This document shows positions 52,924-61,938 of a DNA stretch of 64,000 nt, piece after piece. Position 1 is the stretch's first letter; each line of letters starts with the position of its first letter. The notes beneath the pieces were generated by a model. That model saw nothing but the letters and a program-made list of their open reading frames with translations. It was not told where the DNA came from and searched no databases. The stretch spans positions 2,345,405 through 2,409,404 of the forward strand of contig NZ_CP093397.1 in NCBI RefSeq assembly GCF_029027585.1. The letters are read 5' to 3'. This DNA comes from Sulfurimonas sp. (GTDB lineage: Bacteria > Campylobacterota > Campylobacteria > Campylobacterales > Sulfurimonadaceae). A program made the position numbers and the translations under genes.

Positions 52924-54321
52924 TCATTTAATTGAATTTTTAACACGGTAAATATAGAATGTTTTAGTTCTGTCTATACCTCTTTGAAAGCTTATGCTAT
53001 CTAAAAGTTTCACCTCATGATATTTAGCTTTTAACTGTCCTTCTACTGGGTCTTGTGTTAAAACTAGCCCATTTTTTAGATAGTCTTTTTCTCTCCACAT
53101 ATCATACTGAGAAAATCTTGAACGAAGTGCTAGGTCGGTATCAGGGTGATTTTTAAGGTAGTATTTTAGATATGCAGCGATGGTTAAATGGTCGCCATAA
53201 AAGGCATCCCCATCTTTTGCATAAGTTTGTACTAGATGCACCGCCTCTTTGTTTCCATACATCCTATCTTGAACTATTTCTAGGAAAAACATAAATCCGA
53301 TGCGACCTATAATACTAAAAGTGATGGCAATTATCAGACCGATTTTATATGCTTTTTTAAACTCATACTTGCTTATGATATATGAAAGGAGAATTACACC
53401 TCCAATATACATAGGAGCAGCATAGTTTAAGCCCATACTTTTGAACAAACTTTTATACATAAAAAAGCCTAAAATAACCACAATACTTAGAGAGAGGAAA
53501 AAGAGTTTATTATCTTTATAGTAAAGTTTATCTTTAGCTAAATAAAAAAACAACAAACCTGCAAACACAGGAGAAAATATACCAAACTGCCCAGCTAAAA
53601 AACCAAACGAATCAGGAATATTTAACTTGAAATCATCAGTAGAACCATGATTCATTTGAAACCCAAAACTTATCCAGTCATTTTGATAGTTCCACCAAAG
53701 CATTGGAGAAACAACTAACAAGGCTATGATTATGGCTAAGTAAAAGCGAGGGTTTAAAAAGACATCTCTTCTTTTAAAAATTAAAAAAATCAGAAGAGTA
53801 AAAACAAATAAAATAGCCGTATATTTACTAAGCATCATAAGTCCAAGCATGATTCCTGTTAAAATATAATCTTTTGTTTTACCATGAAATATAGCCTTAT
53901 ACGAATAGTACATACTTAGTGTCCAAAACAAAATAATAGGCGAATCTGTTGTGGTCATGATGTACCCAGCATGAACTAAAATTACACTTGAAAAAATTAT
54001 GATAGCATCTAGGGCTATATCTTCATCAAACATCTCTGAAGCGAGTTTAAAAACATAGAGTGCTCCTATACTAAATGAAAATACATTTACAAGTCTTACT
54101 CCCCATTCACTCTCAGAGATAAAGTTTGTCAGATATATAAGATAAGCAATCATTGGAGGGTGGTCGTAGTAGCCCATTTGTAAGTGATGACTCCACATCC
54201 AGTAATAAGCTTCATCTCCATGAAGAGGTAAAAATGCGTTGTATATTGTGCTGAAAATTGCTAGTAAAATTATAATAGTATAAGCACTTTTTTTAGGTGT
54301 TTTGTGTAGAAGTTCAAGCAT
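52924..54321 (-). CDS. GT-C glycosyltransferase (GT39/ArnT-like), paralogue 1
   Basis: 465 residues, about 11 membrane segments. Signature loop LHGDEAYYWMWSHHLQMGYY then DHPPMIAYL (about 32-60); DSPIILFWTLSMYYSYKA and SKYTAILFVFTL are family-like. C-terminal soluble part includes DGDAFYGDHLTIAAYLKYYL. Twelve bases upstream of the UbiA gene and apparently the first gene of the long minus-strand operon; a 74-bp gap separates it from the metal-transport genes. Confidence 0.85.
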   Translation of the reverse strand: MLELLHKTPKKSAYTIIILLAIFSTIYNAFLPLHGDEAYYWMWSHHLQMGYYDHPPMIAYLIYLTNFISESEWGVRLVNVFSFSIGALYVFKLASEMFDEDIALDAIIIFSSVILVHAGYIMTTTDSPIILFWTLSMYYSYKAIFHGKTKDYILTGIMLGLMMLSKYTAILFVFTLLIFLIFKRRDVFLNPRFYLAIIIALLVVSPMLWWNYQNDWISFGFQMNHGSTDDFKLNIPDSFGFLAGQFGIFSPVFAGLLFFYLAKDKLYYKDNKLFFLSLSIVVILGFFMYKSLFKSMGLNYAAPMYIGGVILLSYIISKYEFKKAYKIGLIIAITFSIIGRIGFMFFLEIVQDRMYGNKEAVHLVQTYAKDGDAFYGDHLTIAAYLKYYLKNHPDTDLALRSRFSQYDMWREKDYLKNGLVLTQDPVEGQLKAKYHEVKLLDSISFQRGIDRTKTFYIYRVKNSIK

Positions 54322-54395
54322 TAAAAATATATCCGTTAGAGTTTAGGTTGTCTAATTGTACAGTTTTAGCCATTATATATAGTAAAAGATTCAAT

Positions 54396-55139
54396 TTATG
54401 TAAGTTTTTTAGATGAAAACAGCAATATGAGTGAACTCAGTAATGCACCTAAAAATACGATGGTGTAACCTGTAGGTAAATCATAATAGTATGAAATGAT
54501 AATAGCACTTATACTAAAAAACCATCCAAAAATAAAACTACTTATAAGTGATTTGTTTAGTTTAAGTGTAGTTGATACAAGTGCAGGGGCAATAAGAAGT
54601 ACAAAAACTACAAGTACACCAGCTAAGGCTACGGATGAAGTGACGGTTAATGCTAACAAAGAAAAGAACATCAACTCTTTAAAAAAACCTGTGAGTCTTG
54701 GATAAACCTTCCAAATAATCAAAGCTATAAAAGCATAGATGCCAGCACTTTTTATTACATCATCTACTGGAGTGAAAAGTATATCACTTGCAAGTAGAGA
54801 CTTGAAGTGTTCCATACCTTCTGCTGAGTTAGAAAGAACCATCATAATTCCACTTGCTCCTAGAACATAAAGAAGCCCTATAAAGGCTTCTAGTTTTATG
54901 TTTCTTTGAGATGCTATTGCTATGATAAAAGCACTAAAAAGAGCAAAAACAAGGGTAAGAACATAAAAGTACTCGGAATGAAAGTAACCAAGACTTATAG
55001 AAGAACCAAGAGCTGCAAACTGTGCAATGGCTAAATCTGTAAAAATAATTCCTTTTTTAAGAATTCTTATACCAAACCATGAGTGAATCATAACGAGAAT
55101 GATAACCAAAGCAATTGGAACTAGAAGGATATCCATCAT
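54396..55139 (-). CDS. ABC-3 family Zn/Mn transport permease (ZnuB-like)
   Basis: 247 residues, about 8 membrane segments, ABC-3 family. Typical blocks are GIIFTDLAIAQFAALGSSIS (the coupling EAA-like region), LGASGIMMVLS, LAGVLVVFVLLIAPALVSTT and a GYTIVFLGALLS end. Forms the membrane channel for Zn or Mn uptake with the binding protein encoded immediately upstream (1-base overlap). No ATPase gene (znuC) is found next to it in the window. Confidence 0.87.
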   Translation of the reverse strand: MMDILLVPIALVIILVMIHSWFGIRILKKGIIFTDLAIAQFAALGSSISLGYFHSEYFYVLTLVFALFSAFIIAIASQRNIKLEAFIGLLYVLGASGIMMVLSNSAEGMEHFKSLLASDILFTPVDDVIKSAGIYAFIALIIWKVYPRLTGFFKELMFFSLLALTVTSSVALAGVLVVFVLLIAPALVSTTLKLNKSLISSFIFGWFFSISAIIISYYYDLPTGYTIVFLGALLSSLILLFSSKKLT

Positions 55140-56011
55140 TAAATAGCCCCTGTCAGGTAGTTAAACAATGATGTCAAGTCTTCTGTATTATGAAGTGCGC
55201 CTATATCATGAGGCATCAAAATTATTTTTACGCCTGTCTTCTTACTAATAAACTCAGCTGTTTTTGTAGAGTGATAAACATCGTGCAATATACAACAAGG
55301 CTTTTCATCTTTGATGAGTTTTATAGTTTTTATGATGTGCCTTGATGATGGCGGAATTCCAGGAAGAGGTTCTATAGTACCAATGTTTACAAGACCATAA
55401 GCCTTGTTAAAGTAGGCTAAGTTATTATGAAACTGTATAACTTTCATACCTTTTTTATTTAGCATTTTTTTATGCCAAGTTTTCATTTTCTCTTGCCAAG
55501 AAGTAGAGAACTTTTCATAGTTCTTTTTGTAAATATTAGCGTGTTGGCTATCTAAAGAGATAAGAAACTTCTCGATAGTTTTTGCTAAAACTATAATATT
55601 TTGTGGGTCAAGATGAAAGTGTGGATTACCATTTGGATGGATATCTCCACCCGCACGATTAACTGAAATTGGTTTGTTTAAAAGCTCAACATAATGAGAG
55701 AGATTTAAAAAACTCTCTGAGCCAACATTTGTTTTTGGGTTTCCTGCTCTACGAAGAAGGGCAGGTATCCAACCAATCTCTAGCTGAGCACCATTTATGA
55801 TAAGAGCATCTGCATTTCTCATCTTAGATATAAGCGAAGGACGAGGAACCACAAAGTGTGGATCCCAATTTCCTTTTGCTAAAACAACGGTTTTGATATG
55901 CTCACCACCGATGCTCTTTGTAATAGCACCGATATAAGGGTAACTAACAGCTATATTTATCTGAGCAAATAGTGTGAGCGGTAAAAAAAGCATTATTAAA
56001 AATTTATTCAT
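55139..56011 (-). CDS. Zn/Mn-binding periplasmic lipoprotein-like protein (ZnuA-like)
   Basis: 290 residues with signal peptide MNKFLIMLFLPLTLFAQ. Cluster A-I solute-binding protein fold (PF01297). Metal-ligand candidates: DPHFVVPRP (H52 region), NPHFHLDPQNI in the middle, QFHNNLAYFNK and the C-terminal HDVYHS/MPHDIGAL. The acidic His-rich loop typical of many ZnuA proteins is short or absent (GGDIHPNGNPHFH instead). Neighbouring His-rich OMP and small secreted protein suggest a zinc-responsive group. Confidence 0.85.
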   Translation of the reverse strand: MNKFLIMLFLPLTLFAQINIAVSYPYIGAITKSIGGEHIKTVVLAKGNWDPHFVVPRPSLISKMRNADALIINGAQLEIGWIPALLRRAGNPKTNVGSESFLNLSHYVELLNKPISVNRAGGDIHPNGNPHFHLDPQNIIVLAKTIEKFLISLDSQHANIYKKNYEKFSTSWQEKMKTWHKKMLNKKGMKVIQFHNNLAYFNKAYGLVNIGTIEPLPGIPPSSRHIIKTIKLIKDEKPCCILHDVYHSTKTAEFISKKTGVKIILMPHDIGALHNTEDLTSLFNYLTGAI

Positions 56012-56036
56012 AGTTATTATTCCTTTATTGGACTAT

Positions 56037-57299
56037 CTAGAAGCTATGAGCTCCATGAGCACCGATTGATATATTTGCTTGAAGTATGATAGTGTTTATA
56101 TCTTGTCTATTCCCATCTTCATTGTATAGAGAACTATTACGATTATACTGTAGCCTAAATCTTGCAAACTCACTTGTGTGGTACTCAATCATTGCGGAAT
56201 ACTTGTTAAAGTTATTCCCTTTATCAACATTTTTGCCATTAGCTGTAATGTCATTTTGAAAAATAGTGTCATATCTAACACCTGTATGCCAGCTTTTGTT
56301 GATGCCATATACAAGTTGAGTATAAAGTCCAGCTTGTTTTTTTGTAAGTGTTGGACTTGTCAGAACTACTTTTATGTTATTGGGGTCTAAGTTGAATTGA
56401 GTTCCATCCATATCTCTGCCTAACACTTCACTCTGCCATTTTAAAAAGCTGTATGAGTCAAAGTAGTGTTTTACAACTAAATCTGCACCATAAAGTTTAG
56501 AGTCACCACTAAATACATGAGGTTCTTCATCGCCTGAATGGTCTAATCTTGAAGTTCCCTGTGCGTATGAAAGACCGGCTAAAATAGTTGTATCATCTAT
56601 GTCAAAAGATGTTTTTATGTAACCAACAAAGAGTGCAGGAGCATCTGCTTGAGTCGTGTAGTCTCCTATTATATCTTTTCCAAACATCTGAGTGTTTTCA
56701 CCTTGAAGAATTTCAGCACCTACCATAAGATATGTGTCAGTTGGAGCTATCCACTGAACCTGAAGACCAATCTCGTTGATACCGTGCATTCCTAAAAATG
56801 CTTCATAGACCAGCGGCATATCAGCAAAGTTCCAAGAGTGGTGATGTTGTTCATTTAAGTAACCGAAGTTAGAGTTGAACTTTCCACCTTTTACTCTCGT
56901 ACCATATCCTAAAGCTGTAGTAGTAAAGTAAAGTTCTTCTATCTCTACGCCATTCTCAGAGAAGTGAAAAACTCCGTCCATAGTAAAGAACGGATCAACT
57001 GAGCTTGATAGTACAAGCTCTGCGTAGTTTATATTGAAACCATTTTTTGCATTATAAGGTGTGTGTGTATTTCCCCCGTGTGAGTGACTTCCTAAAAGAC
57101 CGTGAGCGACTCCCGGAACTTCTAGGTGAGCCACTTTATCATCTGCAATGCTTCTCTTAACATAAGAGGCATCCATAACTAAAGAGATATCAGGCATAAA
57201 TTTTGACTGAGCAAAAGTTCTCTTTTCAACTGGAATCACATCGGTTCCGCCAAAGGCGATAGTCGCGCAAAATGCGCTAAGTAGTAATATTTTTTTCAT
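56037..57299 (-). CDS. His-rich outer-membrane porin-like protein linked to metal uptake
   Basis: 420 residues. Signal peptide MKKILLLSAFCATIAFG. Beta-barrel-like alternation through the length, an N-terminal His cluster (AHGLLGSHSHGGNTHT, about 66-81), and EQHHHSWNF. Strand-like segments end INTIILQANISIGAHGAHSF with a terminal Phe. It is 25 bases upstream of the ZnuA-like gene. It probably brings metal across the outer membrane, similar to zinc-induced OMPs found next to such ABC genes. No TonB box was seen. Confidence 0.75.
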   Translation of the reverse strand: MKKILLLSAFCATIAFGGTDVIPVEKRTFAQSKFMPDISLVMDASYVKRSIADDKVAHLEVPGVAHGLLGSHSHGGNTHTPYNAKNGFNINYAELVLSSSVDPFFTMDGVFHFSENGVEIEELYFTTTALGYGTRVKGGKFNSNFGYLNEQHHHSWNFADMPLVYEAFLGMHGINEIGLQVQWIAPTDTYLMVGAEILQGENTQMFGKDIIGDYTTQADAPALFVGYIKTSFDIDDTTILAGLSYAQGTSRLDHSGDEEPHVFSGDSKLYGADLVVKHYFDSYSFLKWQSEVLGRDMDGTQFNLDPNNIKVVLTSPTLTKKQAGLYTQLVYGINKSWHTGVRYDTIFQNDITANGKNVDKGNNFNKYSAMIEYHTSEFARFRLQYNRNSSLYNEDGNRQDINTIILQANISIGAHGAHSF

Positions 57300-57354
57300 A
57301 ATTATCCTAATATTTTTTATATTTGTAATAGTTTTTTGTTTTATTTTTGAGTAT

Positions 57355-57630
57355 TTAGGATATAAAAGGAGGTGCGCGGTTTTGGTAAGAGTGGTCTTTT
57401 CTGTGGAATTTATGAACTAAGTTAGAAAGAATAATGTTTTCAAATTTGAAAACTTCTACATTTTTAAAATTATTTACGATATTCGCAGATACTGCGTGAT
57501 CATCGACGATACATACCTGACATGTTGAACTGTCAACACCTCGGATGTGCTCTAGTTCATGGATAGCTGTCGCAGTTGTAGCAATGATAAATAGTATAGA
57601 TATCAGCAGTCTTAGTTTCATAAATAACAT
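57355..57630 (-). CDS. Small secreted His/Cys protein
   Basis: 91 residues (or 88 from the ATG at 57621). Signal peptide KLRLLISILFIIATTATA, then HELEHIRGVDSSTCQVCIVD and DH. The HxxxH plus CxxC arrangement and position at the head of a metal-uptake group suggest a periplasmic metal-binding or metal-regulated protein. It resembles small DUF2946-like proteins in layout only. The terminal RAPPFIS is also seen in such proteins next to metal genes. Function not assigned. Confidence 0.55.
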   Translation of the reverse strand: MLFMKLRLLISILFIIATTATAIHELEHIRGVDSSTCQVCIVDDHAVSANIVNNFKNVEVFKFENIILSNLVHKFHRKDHSYQNRAPPFIS

Positions 57631-57732
57631 TATATCAAAATTGGAAATAGTAAACTCATCAGTAAAGAGAGTATATTTATTAATATTTTGAAGATGATGT
57701 TAAAGTAAAATAGAAATATAAAATCTTTTTTG

Positions 57733-57771
57733 TGGTATTATAAGCTTAATATTTAGTTTTAAGGTATTTGA
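57733..57771 (+). promoter_or_regulatory. Possible motA promoter and ribosome site
   Basis: TATTATAAG (57736-57744) could be a sigma-70-type -10 box, and AAGG (57761-57764) lies 7 bases before the motA ATG. The divergent gap 57631-57771 also must hold the promoter for the metal genes: TTTTGATATAATGTTAT on the minus strand (about 57627-57643) contains TATAAT. No certain Zur or Fur box was identified. Confidence 0.35.
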
Positions 57772-58536
57772 ATGGATTTAGGTACGGTTGTTGGTATAGT
57801 TCTAATTATGGCTCTTTTACTTGGAGCTATGAGTATGGGTGTTGGGATAGGTGCGTATATTGATATTCCATCTGTACTTATTGTTGTTGGTGGTTCTATC
57901 GGTGCATTGATGATTTCTTTTAAGCCTTCACAGATGAAGGGTTTTGTAAAAGTTTTCATGATTGCTATCAAGCCTCCTACAACAGATGAGATAGAACTCA
58001 TTAAAAAACTTGTGGATTTTGCTACAAAAGCCAGAAAAGATGGCATCTTGGCACTAGAGTCTGAAGTAAATTCAGAACCAGATGAGTTTTTGAAAAAAGG
58101 TCTTTCTATGGCAATAGATGGTAGTGAGCCAGATACTATTCGTGAGCTTTTAGAAATTGACATGGAACAGACAAGCACAAGACATAAAATAAACAGCTCT
58201 ATATTTAACAACTGGGCAGGATTAGCTGGAGCTATGGGTATGGTTGGTACTCTAATCGGTCTTGTTGCGATGTTACTTAACATGGCTGACCCTTCAGCTA
58301 TTGGCCCATCTATGGCAGTTGCTTTACTTACTACGATGTATGGTGCGATTATTGGAAATGTTTTTGGTACTCCTATTTATAATATTTTAACAATTAGAAA
58401 TGATGAAGAAACCTTAGTTAAAGAGATGATTTTATCTGGAATTATGTCTATACAATCAGGTGATGCTCCAAGAGTTTTAGAAGCGAAACTTTTAAGTTAC
58501 TTGGCACCAAAAGACCGTGTTAGTCAGTTTGATTAA
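57772..58536 (+). CDS. motA: Flagellar motor stator protein MotA
   Basis: 254 residues, four membrane segments (about 5-25, 33-50, 148-172, 180-203). Conserved WAGLAGAMGMVGTLIGLV and PSAIGPSMAVALLTTMYG include the Pro and Thr residues lining the ion path; the cytoplasmic loop holds the charged residues that touch FliG. Pairs with MotB encoded 15 bases downstream to form the proton-driven stator. Confidence 0.95.
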   Translation: MDLGTVVGIVLIMALLLGAMSMGVGIGAYIDIPSVLIVVGGSIGALMISFKPSQMKGFVKVFMIAIKPPTTDEIELIKKLVDFATKARKDGILALESEVNSEPDEFLKKGLSMAIDGSEPDTIRELLEIDMEQTSTRHKINSSIFNNWAGLAGAMGMVGTLIGLVAMLLNMADPSAIGPSMAVALLTTMYGAIIGNVFGTPIYNILTIRNDEETLVKEMILSGIMSIQSGDAPRVLEAKLLSYLAPKDRVSQFD

Positions 58537-58551
58537 AGATTGGATTGATTA

Positions 58552-59328
58552 ATGGCTAAGAAAAAATGTCCTGATTGTAAAGAGTGTTTACCCGCGTGGT
58601 TAGCTGCTTTTGGTGACTTGATGTCACTTCTTTTATGTTTTTTCGTTCTACTACTTTCTATGTCAAGTATGGATGCAAAAAAAATCTCTGAAGCTATTGG
58701 ATCACTTAGTGGTGCCATGAGTGTTTTAGAGGGTGGAACAAAGACTGAAATATCTAAACAAAGAATGCAACAATCAACTCCAATAGACTCAAATGATGAA
58801 ACAAGTGAAGCAGTAAACAGAGTGGCTCAAGCTGCTATGGATGCAAATGAGATGATAGACAAAGGTAAAGGTCCTGCTATTACAGTTGAAGAAGGTCAAG
58901 AAGGTTTTGTTATTGAATTACCCGCATCTCTACTATTTAAATCTGGAAGTGCAACTATTGAGAACGAAGATGCACTTTTATTTTTAAAAAGAATTGCTCT
59001 TATTGTAGATGAACTACCAAATACTATGCAAGTAAGCGTTCAAGGCCATACTGACAACCAAGGACCTGGCAAAAATAGTGTCTTTAAAGACAACTGGGAA
59101 CTTTCTTCTGCAAGAGCGATTTCAGTGCTTCAGGAACTTCTTTTAGATGGAGTTGACCCAAAACGCATAAGTGCGTCAGGACACGCTGAGTTTAAGCCAT
59201 TGGCTACAAATGCCACCAAAGCAGGAAGAGCAAAAAATCGTAGAGTGGAATTACACTTTTTTGGTGGTAAATCAGATAATAAAGATAAAACAAAACAATC
59301 CGTTTTAGATAAAGTTACTACTAAATAA
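58552..59328 (+). CDS. motB: Flagellar motor stator protein MotB
   Basis: 258 residues. N-terminal CPDCKEC cluster, seen in Campylobacterota MotB, precedes the single membrane segment with the ion-binding D22 (AAFGDLMSLLLCFF). A linker and plug follow, then an OmpA-like peptidoglycan-binding domain (about 125-245) with VQGHTDNQGPG, SSARAISVL and GRAKNRRVELHF. Ends where fliP begins (1-base overlap region). Confidence 0.95.
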   Translation: MAKKKCPDCKECLPAWLAAFGDLMSLLLCFFVLLLSMSSMDAKKISEAIGSLSGAMSVLEGGTKTEISKQRMQQSTPIDSNDETSEAVNRVAQAAMDANEMIDKGKGPAITVEEGQEGFVIELPASLLFKSGSATIENEDALLFLKRIALIVDELPNTMQVSVQGHTDNQGPGKNSVFKDNWELSSARAISVLQELLLDGVDPKRISASGHAEFKPLATNATKAGRAKNRRVELHFFGGKSDNKDKTKQSVLDKVTTK

Positions 59329-60068
59329 TGAGAAAACTTTTTTTCTTTGTTTTTGTAATACTCTTGGCTTCCATTTTAGGAGCAGCACCTATAGATATTC
59401 CTACTATGAATTTTGCCCTAAATGCTCCAGATACTCCACAGCAGTTAGTAAGTTCATTAAATGTTTTAGTCGTGTTTACCTTACTATTTTTAGCTCCAAG
59501 TATGATTTTAGTTATGACAACATTTACTCGTTTTGTCATAGTCTTTGGTTTTTTGCGTCAAGCTTTAGGAACTCAACAAGTTCCACCAACACAACTTTTA
59601 GTAATGCTAGCTATGATTTTAACTTTTTTTGTTATGGAACCAGTCGGTCAAAGAGCTTACGACAATGGTATAAAACCATATATAGAAGAGAAGATTGGTT
59701 ATGAAGAAGCTTTTGCTAAATCAGTTTTGCCTTTTAAAAACTTTATGATTAGAAATACTAGAGAAAAAGATTTAGCACTTTTTTTTAGAATACGCAAGAT
59801 GGAAAATCCTGCAACTATTGCTGAAGTTCCTCTTTCTATTATTATCCCTTCTTTTGTGGTGAGTGAGTTGAAAACTGCTTTTGAGATAGGTTTTTTAATC
59901 TTCTTACCATTTTTGGTCATAGATATGGTTGTAGCATCTATACTTATGTCTATGGGTATGATGATGCTACCTCCTGTTATGATATCTCTGCCCTTTAAGA
60001 TACTCGTGTTTGTTCTTATTGATGGTTGGAGCTTAATCATTGGCAATTTAATAGCTACAATAAAATAG
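59328..60068 (+). CDS. fliP: Flagellar type III export gate protein FliP
   Basis: 246 residues with signal peptide MRKLFFFVFVILLASILGA. Family blocks: LAPSMILVMTTFTRFVIVF, LGTQQVPPTQLLVMLAMILT, PSFVVSELKTAFEIGFLIFL and LPPVMISLPFKILVFVLIDG. Forms the core of the export gate with FliQ and FliR. Co-transcribed with motAB, an arrangement known in this phylum. Confidence 0.96.
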   Translation: MRKLFFFVFVILLASILGAAPIDIPTMNFALNAPDTPQQLVSSLNVLVVFTLLFLAPSMILVMTTFTRFVIVFGFLRQALGTQQVPPTQLLVMLAMILTFFVMEPVGQRAYDNGIKPYIEEKIGYEEAFAKSVLPFKNFMIRNTREKDLALFFRIRKMENPATIAEVPLSIIIPSFVVSELKTAFEIGFLIFLPFLVIDMVVASILMSMGMMMLPPVMISLPFKILVFVLIDGWSLIIGNLIATIK

Positions 60069-60079
60069 GGTTTTTCTAG

Positions 60080-61192
60080 ATGCAATGTAAATATTTTGGT
60101 GAATGTGGTGCTTGCAGAATTTATGAAGATGGGTATGAGGCACAATTAGACTATAAATTAAAACTAAATAAACAAAGATTTAAGCCTTTTTATAAGGGTG
60201 ATATTTTAGCTTGTAAATCTCCAGAGTCAAATTATCGCTCAAGAAGTGAGTTTAAGATTTGGCATAAAGATGATGAGATTCATTACGCTATGAATCATTT
60301 AGAGCATAAAGGTGTTGTTTTAGTAGATGAATGTCCTCAGGTGAATATTCATATATTTAAACTTATGCCAAAGTTACTAAAAAGTATAAAAAATCAAGAT
60401 ATTGACTTTAAACTTTTTGGTGCTGATTTTTTAAGTTCAGCTAGTGGCGAAATTGTTGTTTCTCTGATTTATCATCGTAAACTAGATGAGCAATGGCAAA
60501 ATAAAGCAAAAATAATAGCTAATGAACTTGGCATCTATATCATAGGTAGAAGTAGAAAACAAAAGCTAATCATAGGGCAAGACTACATTACTGAGAGTTT
60601 AAATATAGATGAGAAAATATTTAAGTTTAGCTATATAGAAAATAGCTTTACTCAGCCAAATATTAAGGTCAATGAGCAGATGATTTCATGGGCATTAAAG
60701 CAAGTTGAAAGTTCAAGTGGAGATTTATTGGAACTGTATTGTGGTGCTGGAAATTTTACAATACCTTTTGCAAAAAAGTTTAAAAAAGTTTTAGCAACTG
60801 AGATATCAAAATCTTCAATAAACGCAGCAAAAGAAAATATGCTTTTAAATGATGTTAAAAATATAGAGTTTGTTCGCATGAGTGTTGAAGATTTTGTTGG
60901 AGCATTAGATGGAGTTAGAGAATATCACAGAATGAAAGATATAGATATAAACTCCTATAACATTGACACAATTTTTGTTGACCCGCCTCGAAGTGGAATG
61001 GATGAAGTTAGTTGTTCTTTTGCTTCAAGATATGATAATATATTATATATATCATGCAACCCAGAGAGTTTACTCACAGATTTAGAACTTCTTTGCCAAA
61101 CACATGAAGTTGTAAATATGGCTCTTTTTGATCAGTTTGCTTATACTCATCATGTTGAAATGGGTGTTAAATTGCTTAGGAAAATAAAATGA
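60080..61192 (+). CDS. trmA: tRNA (uracil-5-)-methyltransferase TrmA
   Basis: 370 residues, SAM-dependent. The N-terminal CKYFGECGAC Cys group is followed by substrate-side strands, the SAM loop LLELYCGAGNFTIPFAKKF, and DTIFVDPPRSGMDE. The catalytic Cys is in ISCNPESL and the general base Glu near the C-terminal HHVEMGVKL. It methylates U54 of tRNA (m5U). Length fits TrmA rather than the longer RlmC/RlmD enzymes. Confidence 0.92.
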   Translation: MQCKYFGECGACRIYEDGYEAQLDYKLKLNKQRFKPFYKGDILACKSPESNYRSRSEFKIWHKDDEIHYAMNHLEHKGVVLVDECPQVNIHIFKLMPKLLKSIKNQDIDFKLFGADFLSSASGEIVVSLIYHRKLDEQWQNKAKIIANELGIYIIGRSRKQKLIIGQDYITESLNIDEKIFKFSYIENSFTQPNIKVNEQMISWALKQVESSSGDLLELYCGAGNFTIPFAKKFKKVLATEISKSSINAAKENMLLNDVKNIEFVRMSVEDFVGALDGVREYHRMKDIDINSYNIDTIFVDPPRSGMDEVSCSFASRYDNILYISCNPESLLTDLELLCQTHEVVNMALFDQFAYTHHVEMGVKLLRKIK

Positions 61193-61914
61193 AAATAGTA
61201 ATTGTTTGTTTATTGTTAGTATCGATATTTCATGCAAATGAAATACAAAGAATAGAGTCAATAGTTGATGATATATCAAAACTTAGAATTGATTATGAAA
61301 AATGTAAACAGCGTTTAAGTGATAACAAACATATAAGACCTGATTTAGTTAAGTATAAGATTAATGAAGAACAAGTGCAAAAATATAAAAAACTCCTAAA
61401 GGAATCTAAGCAAAAAAATATTATATTAAAAGCTGAACTAGATTATATTAGCAGTGCATCTTCAGGTAATACTCAGTCTATAAAAAAATATAAAAAACTT
61501 TTAAAACTAAAAGATAAAGAGATAAAAGATTTAAAAAATAAGTTGAAAAATTCTAAAATAAGTAATAAAACAACTAAAAAAACTCTACAAATATGTAAAG
61601 TAAAAAAAGATGACAATCCCTTTCCAAAACTCATGCCAAAGGGAAATATAATCATAGTTGAAAATAAAATAGTTGCAAAAAAAGAGCAAATCATAAGCTT
61701 CAAAGCAAGTAGTTTTCGTTTGAAAAAAAATAGTGCTATATATATTTCACCAAATTCTAAAAAGATAGATGATTGGGAAAAACATAGAACATTTACATCA
61801 AATTTAGGAACAAAAAGTTGGATAAAAGTAACAGGTTATTTTATAAATAAAAAATGGATACGCGCAAAAGATGCTATGTGGATAAAGAAAACTGATGTAT
61901 ATAAAAGAAAATAA
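61189..61914 (+). CDS. Secreted coiled-coil protein with C-terminal SH3-like module
   Basis: 241 residues. Signal peptide MKIVIVCLLLVSIFHA. A long Lys-rich coiled coil (about 20-135; KYKKLLKLKDKEIKDLKNKL) leads into a C-terminal part (about 155-235) with FRLKKNSAIYISPNSKK and SWIKVTGYFINKKWIRAKD, which looks like a bacterial SH3 module. Probably periplasmic and envelope-associated. ATG overlaps the trmA stop (ATGA). Specific role unknown. Confidence 0.65.
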   Translation: MKIVIVCLLLVSIFHANEIQRIESIVDDISKLRIDYEKCKQRLSDNKHIRPDLVKYKINEEQVQKYKKLLKESKQKNIILKAELDYISSASSGNTQSIKKYKKLLKLKDKEIKDLKNKLKNSKISNKTTKKTLQICKVKKDDNPFPKLMPKGNIIIVENKIVAKKEQIISFKASSFRLKKNSAIYISPNSKKIDDWEKHRTFTSNLGTKSWIKVTGYFINKKWIRAKDAMWIKKTDVYKRK

Positions 61915-61938
61915 ATTATGAAAAGATACTTCTACCTT

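Noticed and set aside
57772..61192. Flagellar gene cluster including second motor genes at 61939-64000
   Set aside because: The pair at 61939-64000 is on the opposite strand, has a long coiled coil and duplicates functions already encoded by motAB, so it was kept separate.
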